DNA of 64,000 nucleotides. Origin: Anticarsia gemmatalis (Eukaryota > Arthropoda > Insecta > Lepidoptera > Erebidae). The translations under genes and the position numbers were made by a program. Under the pieces are notes generated by a model, which did not search any database, was not told the origin of the DNA, and saw only the letters and a program-made list of their open reading frames with translations. Positions within the stretch are counted from its first letter, which is position 1. Each line of letters starts with the position of its first letter. Location of the stretch: assembly GCF_050436995.1 (NCBI RefSeq), contig NC_134764.1, positions 5,766,001-5,830,000 of the forward strand, given 5' to 3'. This document shows positions 22,649-34,575 of this stretch, piece by piece.

Positions 22649-23430
22649 AATATTTTCTGTTATACGAGAATGCACTTTTTATTTGATGTACTTCATATGT
22701 CTTTATGGTAAAAAGTGTTATTTGATTTAAGACAATGGCAAATTAAAAAATCTGCTTCGTCGCTAGTCACATTTTTTTAGCTTGGCTTACTAGTTTTTAC
22801 GTGTCTAGAATTTATCGAAATAACAAATTATTAAGCATCTTCATGTAACGCAAAAGTATCTTACGAATTTTTTCTATAGCAAAAGTATCTTTACGTGTTA
22901 TGTTATGTATATTTTTATTGCTTATACACAACAAACGGCTCAAAATATTCTTAGGTACTGCTCAAAATCCAGTCACGTATAAAATAACATCCATATTGGT
23001 TCATATGTCAATTTGGTCGTCGGAAATAAGCACAAAGATGTATCGATACAAGTATTTGACTGTTAGTAGTCGAATAACACATCAAAGTAGGTCATAATGT
23101 ATTGAATTAGTCGAATGTTTGCCAAACGCGTTGCACTCGAGCTAGTGCATTCGCACTGGAATCGTTTGATAAACATTGTTTGGCATTTATTTGACTTTTG
23201 AATGAACTTCTATTACACTATTGCGATATCAATATTGCTAGGTACTGGGTACTTATAGGTTATTTTATCTTGCGATAGTCCACCTTTACGAATAAGTTCT
23301 TTCCTTTGCATACGTATATATCTAAATTTTTTAATTATTACTAATTCCTTTTTATATTGCTTCACAAGCGCCCTTTTTCCTGTAGATAAATTCTCTATAA
23401 GACACTACCATTATGACTGTTATCTACTAT
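22649..23430. other. No feature recognised
   Basis: AT-rich DNA. Confidence 0.4.
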
Positions 23431-23510
23431 TATGATTGTTGCTCTTATGCAAAACAAGATTACCAGAATCTATGATTGTTGCTCTTATGCAAAACAAGAT
23501 TACCAGAATC
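23431..23510. repeat. Perfect tandem duplication, 2 x 40 bp
   Basis: The 40-bp unit starting TATGATTGTTGCTCTTATGC and ending TACCAGAATC occurs twice back to back without a mismatch, indicating a very recent duplication or an assembly artefact. Each unit contains TTATGCAAAA, close to an octamer/POU core. Confidence 0.95.
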
Positions 23511-23573
23511 AAATAGTGTTTAATTTTTTATTCCATTTATAGTATATTCTGTTAATCTACCATTCATACAGCG

Positions 23574-23645
23574 TACTCATGGCCTGACCCCTCCCTCATT
23601 TTTGAGGAGACCTTTTCCCAGCAATTGGACGGTTATGGGTTGAGA
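23574..23645 (-). repeat. Interspersed repeat tail (CCCAGCAGTGGGA family)
   Basis: GGCCTGACCCCTCCC, then TTTGAGGAGACC and CCCAGCAATTGGACGG, matching the 19286 copy with mutations. Confidence 0.55.
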
Positions 23646-24654
23646 GAAAAGTCTACCATTAATAATGGTTCTGTTTACGAGATAAATAAATGTTCGATTA
23701 AACTATTCAATCAATTGCTAGTTTAACTTAAAGATATTCTTAACACGTATAAATGTTATAAACGCTACCGCAGAGCGAAGCAGACACTTAGAAATGTAAA
23801 GGTCAGTGGGACGGGCTGAGACAGGCATGCGAAGATTCTGGACTATGTCTGACGGATTCCGAACGACACTGGATAACACTAGGACGGTCTAGTATTGATG
23901 TTTGAACCTTGAATATTGTGAAGGTCAAGATTTATGCAAGTGTAGTAGGGATATTGATTTTTTTGTGGACTTGAATGAAAGTGGTTTTTAAGGCGGTTGT
24001 AGACGAATGCAAGTTCGTTTTATTCTCTTAATGTTTTCTAGGCTTTGAATTACATTTAACCTGAATGTTTTGTAGTTATTTTCGTGTTTAGCGGATCTAT
24101 TTTCCAAGCTTTTAATGTTATTATTGGTAATATTACTTCTCCTCCTTATTCACTATTTGCGGGTACGGCATTTTTATAAAGCTGAACCTTTGCTCTCGAA
24201 AGCTAACTAAACGTCAAAAAGAATTTCTCTATGATATGATGTTCAAGCGTTTGAAAACTATAATTAGTTTTCACTACACAATACCAATTTCCCAATCAAC
24301 ATAAACTAGCATTTTACTGCTGATCGTAAACATTTGAGTCAGGTACCATTTCTTTCATAAATCATACCTATCTAGCTAGCTAGGTATTGCGCTACGTTTA
24401 TTGAAATACCAGGACGACGTTACGCAATTCAATCTCCTGTGCTATTCGGGAGAACTGCGCAATACTGCGCATAGCTACAATACAACCAGGAATTTATGAA
24501 TTGCTTACATATTTTTATCATTTTCTGGTATATAAATACGGTATTGGGTATATTGGACATTGATGTCTTACCTACCAATATTGTTAATCGGTAATGTTAT
24601 GACATATGGACGTAATAATCTATTCATTTGACTTCAGAAGATATCCTTTTTTTT
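23646..24654. other. No feature recognised
   Basis: No supported gene or repeat. Confidence 0.4.
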
Positions 24655-25140
24655 ATCAGCCCCTTCTGTGTCCCACTGCTGGACAAGGCCCCCCCCTCTT
24701 TCCTTCCAAACCTGTCTATTCTGTGCCAAGCTCCGCCACGATGGACCCGCAAATGCCATTAAATCATCATGTCACCTGCGTCGTGGCCTTGACAACGATC
24801 TCCATCGTGTGGTGTCCAATCTGTCACCAGCCTTTTTAAGCTGTAAAAATTCTCCTCCAACTACAGAAACTTTATCAGTAAAACTTCAACAACTACCATA
24901 GGACACGGCGTGCCGTGTGATGTTAGAACTGTGATAAAGGCATGTAAGAATGTCTTAAACGTTCTGAAACTTTCGAAGTTTTCTTGTAATGTTTTTTTGA
25001 TGAAACTAAGACTTAAAAAGTTTTGTAACACATTTCTCGACGGCATGCAAAGGTATGGCAATGGCAGTGTGGTTTACTCAAGCCCTAACTCTTCCCTCGT
25101 CCGGTAGGAAACTTGTCCAGCAGCGGGACAGTCATGTGAT
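24655..25140. repeat. Longer interspersed repeat of the same family
   Basis: The left end reads GTCCCACTGCTGGACAAGGC and the right end (25080-25135) AGCCCTAACTCTTCCC with CCAGCAGCGGGACAGTCATG, so inverted family phrases bracket about 480 bp. Open frames inside are not recognisable. It may be one element or two fragments. Confidence 0.45.
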
Positions 25141-25238
25141 AAGAAAATAGATAGTTTTAAATGTAACCCTTTCTTTTTTATCCTTTTTTTTCTGCCACCT
25201 TATATTTTTAACACCTACTTCATTTAATCTTTGCATCA

Positions 25239-25325
25239 CCCCAAGGTAGACTGGCAGAAAATCCCTTTGGCATTAAGTCCGCCTTTATACAACTTTGTAT
25301 AAGAAGTTTAAATAAATAAATAAAT
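25239..25325 (+). mobile_element. LINE 3' end with TAAA-type tail
   Basis: AAGGTAGACTGGCAGAAAAT and GGCATTAAGTCCGCC lead into a TTTAAATAAATAAATAAAT tail. The same sequence lies inverted at 45036-45121. A 3' end with a short-repeat tail is typical of a 5'-truncated non-LTR retrotransposon; the clade is not assigned. Confidence 0.65.
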
Positions 25326-25503
25326 ACACTAGTTTTTACATCTTTGCCTTTGAAGCTACCGGCGTTTATGCGATACTATAAAAACCACCCACGTATACAC
25401 CAATTTGGCTTCAACTAGCCGATGGTTAAGATTGTCGCCTACACATGTCTTTATTCTATGACTAACCTAACTTTAGTATAGAGGTCATTAATATTCATGA
25501 TAC

Positions 25504-25546
25504 ATTCTCCAAATTTCTGGTAGCTACTGAACGGAATTTGGAGAAT
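25504..25546. repeat. Perfect 12-bp hairpin
   Basis: ATTCTCCAAATT and AATTTGGAGAAT pair around a 19-base loop. Function unknown. Confidence 0.5.
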
Positions 25547-25734
25547 TCTATTATTCTGTATTGGCTATAGTCCATTTATCGTTATTGGATTATGGCTTTA
25601 AGTAAAAGATATTCTAGGCTTACTAAACAGTTCTTTCGGATCCTATTATCTAAATAACAATAACTTATACATGTTACAGTGCTATCGGGTTTTGAACTTA
25701 GTTTAGATAGGTACTACTAACATTCACAAAATTA

Positions 25735-25870
25735 CCTTTTTTTCTATAGGAGTAGGCAGAGACCAAACACCGCCACTTGGTACGATTCTTACAGACTTCC
25801 CTTGCTTCATTCACATCCATACATTTTGTCATACAGGACCACCGGTTACTACCTGACTTTTTGCAAGATA
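25735..25870 (-). pseudogene. LINE ORF2 C-terminal fragment
   Basis: The minus-strand translation contains CMTKCMDVNEAREVC followed by NRTKWRCLVSAYSYRKK. The same phrase appears at 46759-46857 and, with stops, at 55690-55805. I recognise it as the conserved C-terminal tail of a lepidopteran non-LTR retrotransposon polyprotein; the clade is unassigned. The reverse transcriptase part is missing. Confidence 0.55.
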
Positions 25871-26119
25871 TCACCGATATGATCTGTGTTCTAGGTACAC
25901 TGTACCTTTTTATTTCACTACTTTTCCGCCAAGGTACTATAGTGGCTGCCAAGCGTAGTTACAGCAAAAGCATAGCACGGATCTTTTACTGTTACCAAGT
26001 AAACTATTTCTAAACTTACAAGCAACAAATTCTAAGTAAACAGCGATAAAACTGTTTACAAGCGGTGCCCTTTCGTGGAAAATGCAAAATGCAAGTTGAG
26101 ATAACATTAATTATACTTT

Positions 26120-26260
26120 GGATCACGTGCAGCGGCCGCCATGTTATCAATCTCAATTGAATGGCGGCACAAATCAATGCATAGATAACTATGGCACAGT
26201 TCCCAAGCGTCTGTCTGTCTGTGTGTTCGCTTGCGTGGGCGCAGATAAACTTGAATGTCA
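26120..26260. promoter_or_regulatory. Candidate promoter/enhancer: E-box, YY1-like and EGR-like sites
   Basis: CACGTG at 26124-26129, GGCCGCCATGTT (YY1/Pho-type) at 26134-26145, ATGGCGGCA at 26161 and GCGTGGGCG (EGR/stripe consensus) at 26233-26241 fall within 120 bp. GC content is locally raised. No exon was recognised nearby. Confidence 0.3.
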
Positions 26261-28784
26261 ATAACTGTAATCTTAATTTATTAATGTTTATTGTTTACTG
26301 TGTATGGCTGTTTGAAATTGCGATGAAGTGCCGTTTCGTGGCCCACTTGTTTTTCATTGAAGTGAGACTTGATTCGTTGGTTGCAGTATTTGACAATTTC
26401 TATAAATGAAAGAGGCAAGTTTGGAGTTTATTTTATTACTAAATGTTTGATAAAAATTCTTAATCTATTTATGATTCTCTACATAAATATGCAGGCAATA
26501 TATTAAGCAATAATAATTATAGATCACTTAAATGAGATAAGTTTGTTTAATATGAACGTAATTGCATTATTAATTATTGTATTGCGTGATTAAATAAATT
26601 ATTGAAAGTTGAGTACCTCGTAACAGTTTTTCAATTACCAAAAAACAAGCTAGACTTCCAATCTCAAACTACAAAACTACGAACCGCGAAAAGGCTGAAT
26701 TATTTTGACAGTAGAAATAAAATAGATTATTTTTTACAGAACACATAAAATCATACAATTTCTGGCATTTCCGAACGAATGTAATAATCCTATTTCTACA
26801 AATATTTTCTGTTGTGTAACACTAATTTTGAAATGTCAAAACTATTTTAACTCTACTGATTTTTTTTATTGAATTTGAATCGTATTTTGCTACGAACAGA
26901 GCTCAATTTTGTTTGTTGACTTTTTAACTCAGTTAATATGTATGCAAAGGAAAAGTAACTGTATTTCTCTGAATATAAAATGTAATTTCTTTTGTCTGGG
27001 GAATAATACAGGAGTAAATTTTATTGTCGAGTAAATTTGAGTCGTATTTTCACATGTTACGGTTGATTTTTCTTTGTTTTAAGTATGGATAAAGTTGTTA
27101 GGGTAGAAATAAAACGACAAGTATTTGGGACAGACAGTTTGGCGCCTTACCAAGTAGTTGGCCACTAGTCTCCGAATTAGAAATAAAATCGATGGAATGT
27201 TAAACGTATTTTATTTTCAGAAGTCACTTAATGTAGTGTAAAGTGGAAAAGTGGTATTCGGAAAATGCTCTGAATAGCTAATTTTGTTCGGTTCAGTAAC
27301 ATTTGAGAATTATGTTCCAATTCACGCTTGGTGTGTTTAATGGGATGTCGGTTTGAGTTGCATTGATTTATTACACACAAAAATACGTTAAAAATACAAT
27401 AAACTTTAATATTTTCAGCGCAGTTTCTATCAGATTGTTTGGCAACAATAAAATTAATTAATTTTATTAATTAATAAAGACTGCGTGCGTGTTGTATTTT
27501 GTTTGTAGAGTTATTTGTGGACAAGCGCTACTATATATAAATACATACGAAATGATTGATATTATAGAATGAGCTTTGAATTAAAACTAAAAGGGTTGAA
27601 AAAACATCGATAATAAAATTAACAGCAAGGGAAATTTTACACGAATTTTGCGCTAAAAATATTCATAAAATTCGATATTCGATCACAAAATATTCAAGCC
27701 AAATAAAATTAGAAGAATATCAGTTACATCATAACGTACTTATATGCTTATCTGTGATGTACGGGTTATATTATAATGCGTAATACCATGTAACACCTCG
27801 TAATACTCTGTTGTCGGCTACAGCTACCGTGTTTGTATGACTAGATTATAATATGTATGTGTTGAGATCGTTAGATATAACACGACTTACACCACAATAG
27901 CTTTTGTTTATTATATAGGGAGTCTGTGGCTAAATGAATGGTATTTTAAGTAGCAAGCTTTTTTAAAGGAGATTTGAAAAATATATGTGTGTGGGGGAAT
28001 CGATTTTGTTTCTTTTTTTTTCATATTTCAGTTTCAGTCTGGGTTTGAACTGTAGTTAATGAGAATTATTAAAAAAAGAGCTACGAAGAAGAGCTAGAAG
28101 TCTGGCTAAAAATTTGCAGGTGACTTTAAATTACAATCAACGGGTGCAAAGTCAAATATCTTTGCTAACTTATAATACAATTCGATAATGAATATTTGAA
28201 GCACTTAACTGAAATAACGATACAGCCTTCAACTTACATGATACTAAATAACTAACGTAAAATCAATATCCACGGAATTATTAATTAATCACGATGTAAA
28301 TATATAAAGGTACGTACACATGTTTTCAGTTTGTGTGTATAATGAAGTGTTTACTTGGAATATAATTATGTATAATGTACGACTTTCTTATTAGATTAGC
28401 CAAAGTAGCTTTAATTATTAGACAATATGCATCTTTGGGGTCCCATCTCGATATAAGAGGAGTTTTATATCTTTGCCTATCAAATGGGACATTGTAAATT
28501 AGGGAAAGAAAATAGCATAACATCATTAACCAATAATTTTCAAGTTACATTTTTACAGCTTTCTTAAAAAAGTATCTTATGCATAGACGTATGACAAACT
28601 AATAGAGAAATCAGTTGAATTGTTTTTGTAATATAAACAATAAATAACTTGATTAAAATTTCAACGGAAAATTTAGAAAAATATGGACTTAGATACTGAA
28701 ACTTTAATTTAAACTAAAATCTAAATCGTATCTCCTACAGCCAATCTACTCTATATACCAACCGCAAGCGATCACTTTCATAGA
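26261..28784. other. No feature recognised
   Basis: About 2.5 kb of AT-rich DNA. A low-complexity palindromic AATTAATTAATTTTATTAAT run lies near 27450-27475. Confidence 0.4.
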
Positions 28785-28806
28785 GCGTCGCGTCGCGTCG
28801 CGTCGT
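28785..28806. repeat. Pentanucleotide microsatellite (GCGTC)n
   Basis: Four near-perfect GCGTC units, unusually CpG-rich for this window, flanked by GGTCGCTCGTGTG. Confidence 0.8.
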
Positions 28807-28895
28807 GTAGATTACGGTCGCTCGTGTGTGGGCGCATCTCCATACATATTAGATGCTGAGGTTTATGCTATCGGTGTACAGTGACCTTGTGACAT

Positions 28896-28952
28896 CCTTG
28901 TGGTGCAGCCAGTTGGAAAGCGGGCCCAAGGATAACGGGTTCGAAAGCCTGT
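28896..28952 (+). mobile_element. Diverged tRNA-derived SINE head
   Basis: A-box-like TGTGGTGCAGCCAGTTGG and B-box-like ACGGGTTCGAAAGCC lie at tRNA-like spacing, without a convincing cloverleaf. It is probably a SINE head or tRNA relic. Confidence 0.4.
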
Positions 28953-29611
28953 TATGTTCAATATGGATGAACGGTGTTTTGATTTTCATTATTAGGAAAT
29001 GATTGTTTTAACTCTTACGTTTATTGTATTAGCCATTTTTGCAAGCAATATAATGCTTGTGAAATTGTTGGTGTAAAAAGTATTCTATCTATGTGTCGAT
29101 CCAAGTTCTTAACTGTCTGTGCGCCTTATTTACTCAAGATCTTTTATGTAAACATTTATTATATTCGTATGGTAGAATATCTCATAAAAAATTGGTTAAA
29201 AAATGTCATCTACATATTGGGTTTATCTAGTACTTTTCATAAGTGTACTACTGAAATCGTGTTATCTATTAACGACAACAAAACTGCGTAAAGATTATTA
29301 CTAAATTCTTTCCGTAAATGAGAAAGTTCTACGTCCAGACACGAGTTGCCTTCAGATCCAATTAACTTCTACGGTAGGACTTAATTAGATTTCAAGGATG
29401 ATCACGATTACTGACGATGCAGAATAATATCGATTTTATTAACAAAGTGAAACCCAGTATGGAATAACATATATTATAAACTCATTACATATTCTGCTAT
29501 GTGGGAAAACCCTATATAGTTAGTAGTTATCTCTCCCTGGCGATCCAAATGTAACAACACAGTCTATAAATCTTTAATGTTAAAATTATTAAACAACAGT
29601 CTCTGCCCGCG
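28953..29611. other. No feature recognised
   Basis: AT-rich DNA. Confidence 0.4.
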
Positions 29612-29824
29612 ATTTTTTTTTAGTAAAAGACAACTCTGCACTAAGAATTTCTCTTGTGTCGCGGGGACTTTTACAAACATACAAACAACGGACACAAAGA
29701 ACGACCAGACCCGTAACAATTATTTGTGGATTGCACAAATAATTGCTCCGTGTGGGAATCGAACCCACGATCTCCTGATGCAATGGTAATGGCGTGGCGA
29801 CCTAAACCACTGCGCCACAAAGTG
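29612..29824 (-). mobile_element. tRNA-derived SINE
   Basis: Read on the minus strand, GTGGCGCAGTGGTTTAGG (A box) is followed by CGTGGGTTCGATTCCCACAC (B box) over 29748-29822. The body holds a hairpin of CAATTATTTGT and ACAAATAATTG (29717-29745) and the phrase GTCCCCGCGACACAAG. The body tail recurs at 51110-51175. The extra arm and poor acceptor stem argue against a functional tRNA. Confidence 0.7.
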
Positions 29825-29884
29825 TACCAAAGTACCCCACGCTTTCTTTCGGGTTATATACTTATAAGTATATCTGTGTGCCGC

Positions 29885-29965
29885 ATATAAATTTGATCAG
29901 CCGTTTTAGCGTAAAAGAGTAACAAACATCCATACAAACTTTCGCACTTATAATATTAGTAGGAT
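29885..29965. repeat. Interspersed repeat end fragment
   Basis: Contains GATCAGCCGTTTTAGCG and ACTTTCGCACTTATAATATT, a common end of degraded lepidopteran repeats; related pieces are at 38145-38216 and 63770-63825. Confidence 0.4.
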
Positions 29966-30221
29966 AATAAAATTATTATTAATTATATAAAACAATAAAG
30001 TTTGTTTATATTTTATTTCCTTCATCATATTGTCTATTTATTTAGGTATTTTCAACCGCAACGCTTTGTTCTAACAAGATTAGGTTATATTGTGTTATTA
30101 TTTTATACTTTGTACTTTATTATGATAATGGCATTATAAACTTGTGTTTTTGAACTGAATTACCAATAACAAAGTTTATTCTTAAGCATGCTATTATTAT
30201 AATGAATATTAATGAAGCTTA
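29966..30221. other. No feature recognised
   Basis: AT-rich spacer. Confidence 0.4.
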
Positions 30222-30487
30222 TCTATACTAATATTATAACGCTGAAGAGTTTGTTTGTTTGATTGTTTGTTTGTTTGTTTGAACGCGCTAATCTCAGGAA
30301 CTACTGTTCTGATTTGAAAAAATATTTCACTGTTAGATAGCCCATTTATCGAGGAAGGCTATAGGCTATATATCATCACGCTACGACCATTAGGAGCGGA
30401 GTAGTAACGAAAAATGGTACAAAAACGGGGAAAATTATGACCCATTCTCTCTTACGTGACGCAAGCGAAGTTGCGCGGGTCAGCTAG
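30222..30487 (+). mobile_element. Lep1-like Helitron
   Basis: Starts TCTATACTAATATTATAA, has a GTTT microsatellite near the 5' end, and ends GCGGGTCAGCTAG. The 3' hairpin GACGCAA...TTGCGCGGGTC is intact. It is flanked by A and T as expected. Confidence 0.9.
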
Positions 30488-30566
30488 TTTATAATGAAGC
30501 TCATAAAACAATAACCATACATATAATTTATTATATTAATAATATCCCATTACTAATGATAATCTC

Positions 30567-30790
30567 GTGATGAGCTCGTGGCTAACCGCTCGGATCAATC
30601 TCTGAGGGTAATCTACTTGCCGAGGTTGTTCTTCGGATGGGTGACCATATTATATACATCGAGTTCCTACGTGTACAATTTAATTTGTGGGTCCCGACTG
30701 TCATTTTCGAAGATCTTTGACAGTCGTTAACAGAAATCAGAAGCTTAAGTCTGACAACAAGTCTTACCGAGAAGTTGATGTTGTATGTAT
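30567..30790 (+). mobile_element. 5S-like SINE
   Basis: Starts with GAGCTCGTGGCTAACCGCTC and contains TTCGGATGGGTGACCAT, which resembles the 5S rRNA internal segment TGGATGGGTGACC. Then come GGGTCCCGACTGTCATTTTC and GATCTTTGACAGTCGTTA. Other pieces lie at 31494-31560 and 62155-62283. The 5S link is by that short match only. Confidence 0.55.
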
Positions 30791-30908
30791 CCTTAAAAGG
30801 AAAACTTAAATATTTAATTATCAATTTAAACGTAACTAATAATCAAACTAACATAACAAAGCACTCTTTTGTCGCATCGAAGTACTAAATACTTACCTAT
30901 CTTATGAC

Positions 30909-31029
30909 TAACCCCCGGCTTCTGAGGTACATCTAGCGGTAGTTTATCTCTTCAATAGCGTTAAAACTCATACAAAAAACGCTATTGAATAGATAAACTA
31001 CCGCTAAATGTACTCAGAAACCGGGGGTA
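30909..31029. mobile_element. Palindromic MITE with TA target duplication
   Basis: Well-preserved copy: ACCCCCGG left end and CCGGGGGT right end within TA, arms carrying AACGCTATTGAATAGATAAA and its inverse. Confidence 0.85.
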
Positions 31030-31493
31030 AGATATTTTCTTCAATTAATATTCGCTGTACAAACAATGAATTAAGTAGAACTTATCGCATTAGTTATATT
31101 GACCTTCAGTTTAAAGAAAACAACATGGACGTTTGCGTATTTCCGGCGCGAATCGATTTTCAATTAAACAATAATAGGCTTTGTACGGTTTCCTATCAAT
31201 GAAGCTAGTTTTTAACATGTGTTTCCTTATAGAGCCTATAGAAAGAAACCATGTAGGTAGAGATCTATTACTTTTAGAATTGCACTATGCATAATTCTAT
31301 GACGTTTTTCATATTTCAGATATTTATAATAGGAAATGCGCCACATTTTTGAAGTAATCTGAAACTAGTGATGTAGATGTACTTATATTTTTTGTTACCA
31401 CGAACTCTACCTAATATTAGGTAAGTTGAAATGTCGATCTTATTGAAATCATTTCGTTTTTATTTTCAATCCCATGGCTCTACCTACCCATCT

Positions 31494-31560
31494 TCTATCC
31501 ACTGATCAACCTCGGCAAGAGACCTGAGAGATTAATCCGCGCGATTGTTGTTACTTACTC
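31494..31560 (-). mobile_element. Fragment of the 5S-like SINE
   Basis: The minus strand reads CGCGCGGATTAATCTCTCAG and then CTTGCCGAGGTTGATC, matching the 30567 copy. Confidence 0.45.
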
Positions 31561-31659
31561 ACAAGTCACAACCAACTTTACAAAACTCTTGATTACTTAT
31601 TTAAATTAAAATGTATTCGCAATTAGTTCCGTGTATACCAAATAGCTTTGAATTGCACA

Positions 31660-31900
31660 CTAGCTGTCCCACGCAACTTCGCTTGCGTCACATAAGAAAG
31701 AATGTTTCCCCGATTTTGTAAAACTTTTTACTGTTACTCTGCTCCTACTGGTCGTAGCGTGATGATATATAGCCTATAGCCTTCCTCGATAAATGGGCTA
31801 TATAACACTGAAAGAATTTTTCAAATCGGACCAGTAGTTCCTGAGATAAGCGCGTTCAAATAAACAAACAAACTCTTCAGCTTTATAATATTAGTATAGA
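31660..31900 (-). mobile_element. Lep1-like Helitron
   Basis: Minus-strand TCTATACTAATATTATAAAG start, CTAG end, terminal hairpin sequence GACGCAAGCGAAGTTGCG present, A/T flanks. Confidence 0.88.
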
Positions 31901-32465
31901 TATGTTCTAGTAGGTAGCAACATGTATTATGTTACTACTATCTAAACAAGGTATTCTAATACTAAAAACTAAAATGCCCACATAAACCCACACCTACGGG
32001 CTACCAAACAGGGAGCTAAAAAAGTAATCATTTGTTAGTTATGGGTCGTTGGCTTGTTACAATTGTAAATTGAGTTTTTTTACTGTTTTAAATTGGATCG
32101 ATACCGAGTAGGTATCCTTACAATTTAGACAGACGAATGCGGAATGCGCACAATATATTGTGCAGTCTACGATACCTATTTTGTTTGAATATAAATTTTA
32201 TATTTGCGTTAGATAAGTAGGTAGGTACAACATTTCGACTGTTTTTTTTTATAAAATTGCTTTTTAGATAGCGTGCATGTGTAATAATTCCCCAATTTGA
32301 ATAAAATCTTTTGCAATCGTTAAGGTTAGGTTCTAATCCCAAAGTTAATCTGTATTTTAAGACGAAAGTTTGTCGGCTCATCAACTGCAAATATCAGGGA
32401 TTTCTACTTAGTGCAAATATCAGCTACATACATACATCAATTATCAAATAAATCACCGTTTATAG
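31901..32465. other. No feature recognised
   Basis: No supported gene or repeat. Confidence 0.4.
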
Positions 32466-32600
32466 ATCAATTACTTGTCTTGCGCAAGAGTAATTGAATA
32501 AATAGCTGGTGGGGTGCGCGCGCGCCGGAACGACTGGCCGCCGCCCGCTGCCAGCCGGTGATCGACCATTGCGCAATCGTTGACCTAGCAAGGTCGATGA
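32466..32600. promoter_or_regulatory. CpG-rich candidate regulatory island with paired TTGCGCAA palindromes
   Basis: CTTGCGCAAG (32479-32488) and ATTGCGCAAT (32568-32577) both contain the C/EBP consensus TTGCGCAA. The first sits in a larger imperfect palindrome bounded by CAATTACT and AGTAATTG. Between them lies GC-rich GCGCGCGCGCCGG and CCGCCGCCCG sequence. It could be an enhancer or an unrecognised promoter. Confidence 0.35.
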
Positions 32601-33584
32601 TTTATTTGTTAGAAAGGACCCGTTCTGATGGGAGAAAGTAATGTAGTATGTAGCATGATTTGTGAATATACTGAGGGCAAATGTCATGGCGCCTAAGGCT
32701 GTATTGTGGTTTAAAAGTTTACTATGTTTCGAGCATGGAGGTGTTTTTTGTTGGTGATTTTTTATAATAGCGTGTGATTGTAGAGCACAGATTAATGGGT
32801 GATCGGATTTCTAACGCGAAAAAAAAAACGCCAGTTTGATCAACTTGATTTTAAGACAAAGACATCCCTATTTTAACATAATCTCAGGAAGGCATCTATA
32901 GACAGCCCACGTATCGTCATTCACAATGTCAGTCCTATGCCAGTCTAAGAAATGGGAGCCTATACCTTAATACTGTACCCGACCTGAGAAATGAACCTGG
33001 GACCTCGCGATCTGCAGTTGTACCTATTCATATAGGTTATTATATAGGCGAGACAGAGGCGGTCAAACTCCTTACACGGACAACCTAAAAAGTTAAAACT
33101 AACTCATAAAAACAATTGCTTATCAAAACTATGCATTAAAGTTTTTTCAACCGGAATTCTAATAGCGAAGGTCGTAATAATCGTTGCTTCCTCATAACAT
33201 GCTAGACTCATCCAATGAAATAAGTAGGTATTCTTACTGAATTGCTATCTACTGAGTAGGCTTTGAACCTGTATTGTATTGTAATTGACGCTACGTTTCT
33301 ATAGTGTTGCCAAATGTGTTTGTCAATCGAGGATTTACATAGTGCGGTGTGGTCTAGCTATTTTGAAGAGACCACCCTGATATTCCAATGATTTCATTAT
33401 TGTATAGATTTTCTTACATAAAAAAGGAAGTATAACATTTTTATAATTGGTATTTTCAATAAATATACCAACCAAAATCCGCGGTTAATTGCAGTTAATC
33501 TTCATTTTTTGAAAAGTAATTTTATGTAAAAATCTCAATGAAAATTTTTTTTACAATACTTTACAGCAAAAACTAATAATAATA
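32601..33584. other. No feature recognised
   Basis: AT-rich DNA. Confidence 0.4.
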
Positions 33585-33612
33585 ATATCATAATAATCAT
33601 AATAATCATTTA
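33576..33612. repeat. AAT/ATC trinucleotide microsatellite
   Basis: Imperfect TAA and ATAATC repeats; a second short TAA run is at 33891-33903. Confidence 0.7.
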
Positions 33613-34479
33613 TTTGCTTACTAGTTAGTTCTTTCTACTGTAAACAATAAAATATGGCAATTTTATATCATTCATCTTATTGCACTAGAAGAAAAAGTGT
33701 TTTTAAGCTCGCAAGACTACTACTGACATCTAGTTGAGTTTAGTAAAAATCAAAACCTCGTGGATAGCGCGTTGGCGCTACTCTGTCAAGATACTACTTA
33801 GTTCTAAGCTTAACCGCTAGATAGCGCTGCTACACAGTTTTCATTGAACAGTTCTTAAATAAAATATTTACCTATCCTATTGCTTGTTTAATAATAATAA
33901 TATATTGTCCTCATTTTATTAATTAATTGTATCTAAATATTATTCATGAGTAAGGACAATGAGTCAATGACTGGACAACATTGAACATTGGTACCTGTTA
34001 ATAAATGACTAATAATTACGAAGGTCTTTCTGCATAATAATGAAAAAAAAAATAGAAATTAATTCTATAATATTTATTTGTTTTATAACGCGATTATAAA
34101 TAGCAATACTAATCATATTAAAAAAGTGTTTCGGCCACCCAAATAGCGGGCAATCGCCACATCCTTTCTCGGAGAGCACACGATCGATTCCCATGTTCCA
34201 TGGGGGATAGAAGCCATAAATTATATTAACACGTGCCCGATAGCGGACGTGCACTAATAATAGACAACACAAATAGATTTAACGTGATAGATTCATTGGT
34301 TCCTTTTATTACTGTTATGATAAAATTGGAGAGATTGAGGTTCAGCCATTTTTGGATATTTTTTTATTTCGTTAGTCGTTTCGTTACTTGTAGGTAAGAA
34401 TTGTATCTATTTTACATTTAGTTGTATTGTCAAATGATTTTTCTTTTGACATTTTAAGCCAACATATTTTTAGAATTTT
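33613..34479. other. No gene; possible repeat near 33700-33850
   Basis: Phrases such as GACATCTAGTTGAG and CGCTAGATAGCGCTGCTAC resemble a common lepidopteran repeat as I remember it, but I see no second copy in the window. Confidence 0.3.
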
Positions 34480-34575
34480 TTCCAACCCATTATTGTCCCA
34501 CTGCAGGGCAAGGGTCTCCTCCCAAACGATGAAGGAGTTAGGCCTTCAGTCCACCATATCCTGGGTTAGGGGACA
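34480..34575 (+). repeat. Interspersed repeat (CCCAGCAGTGGGA family)
   Basis: ATTGTCCCACTGCAGGGCAA, then GTCTCCTCCC and GGAGTTAGGCCTTCAGTCCA. Confidence 0.6.

Noticed and set aside
29748..29822. tRNA gene on the minus strand
   Set aside because: A and B boxes are present but the spacing is long, the acceptor stem does not pair and a SINE body follows.
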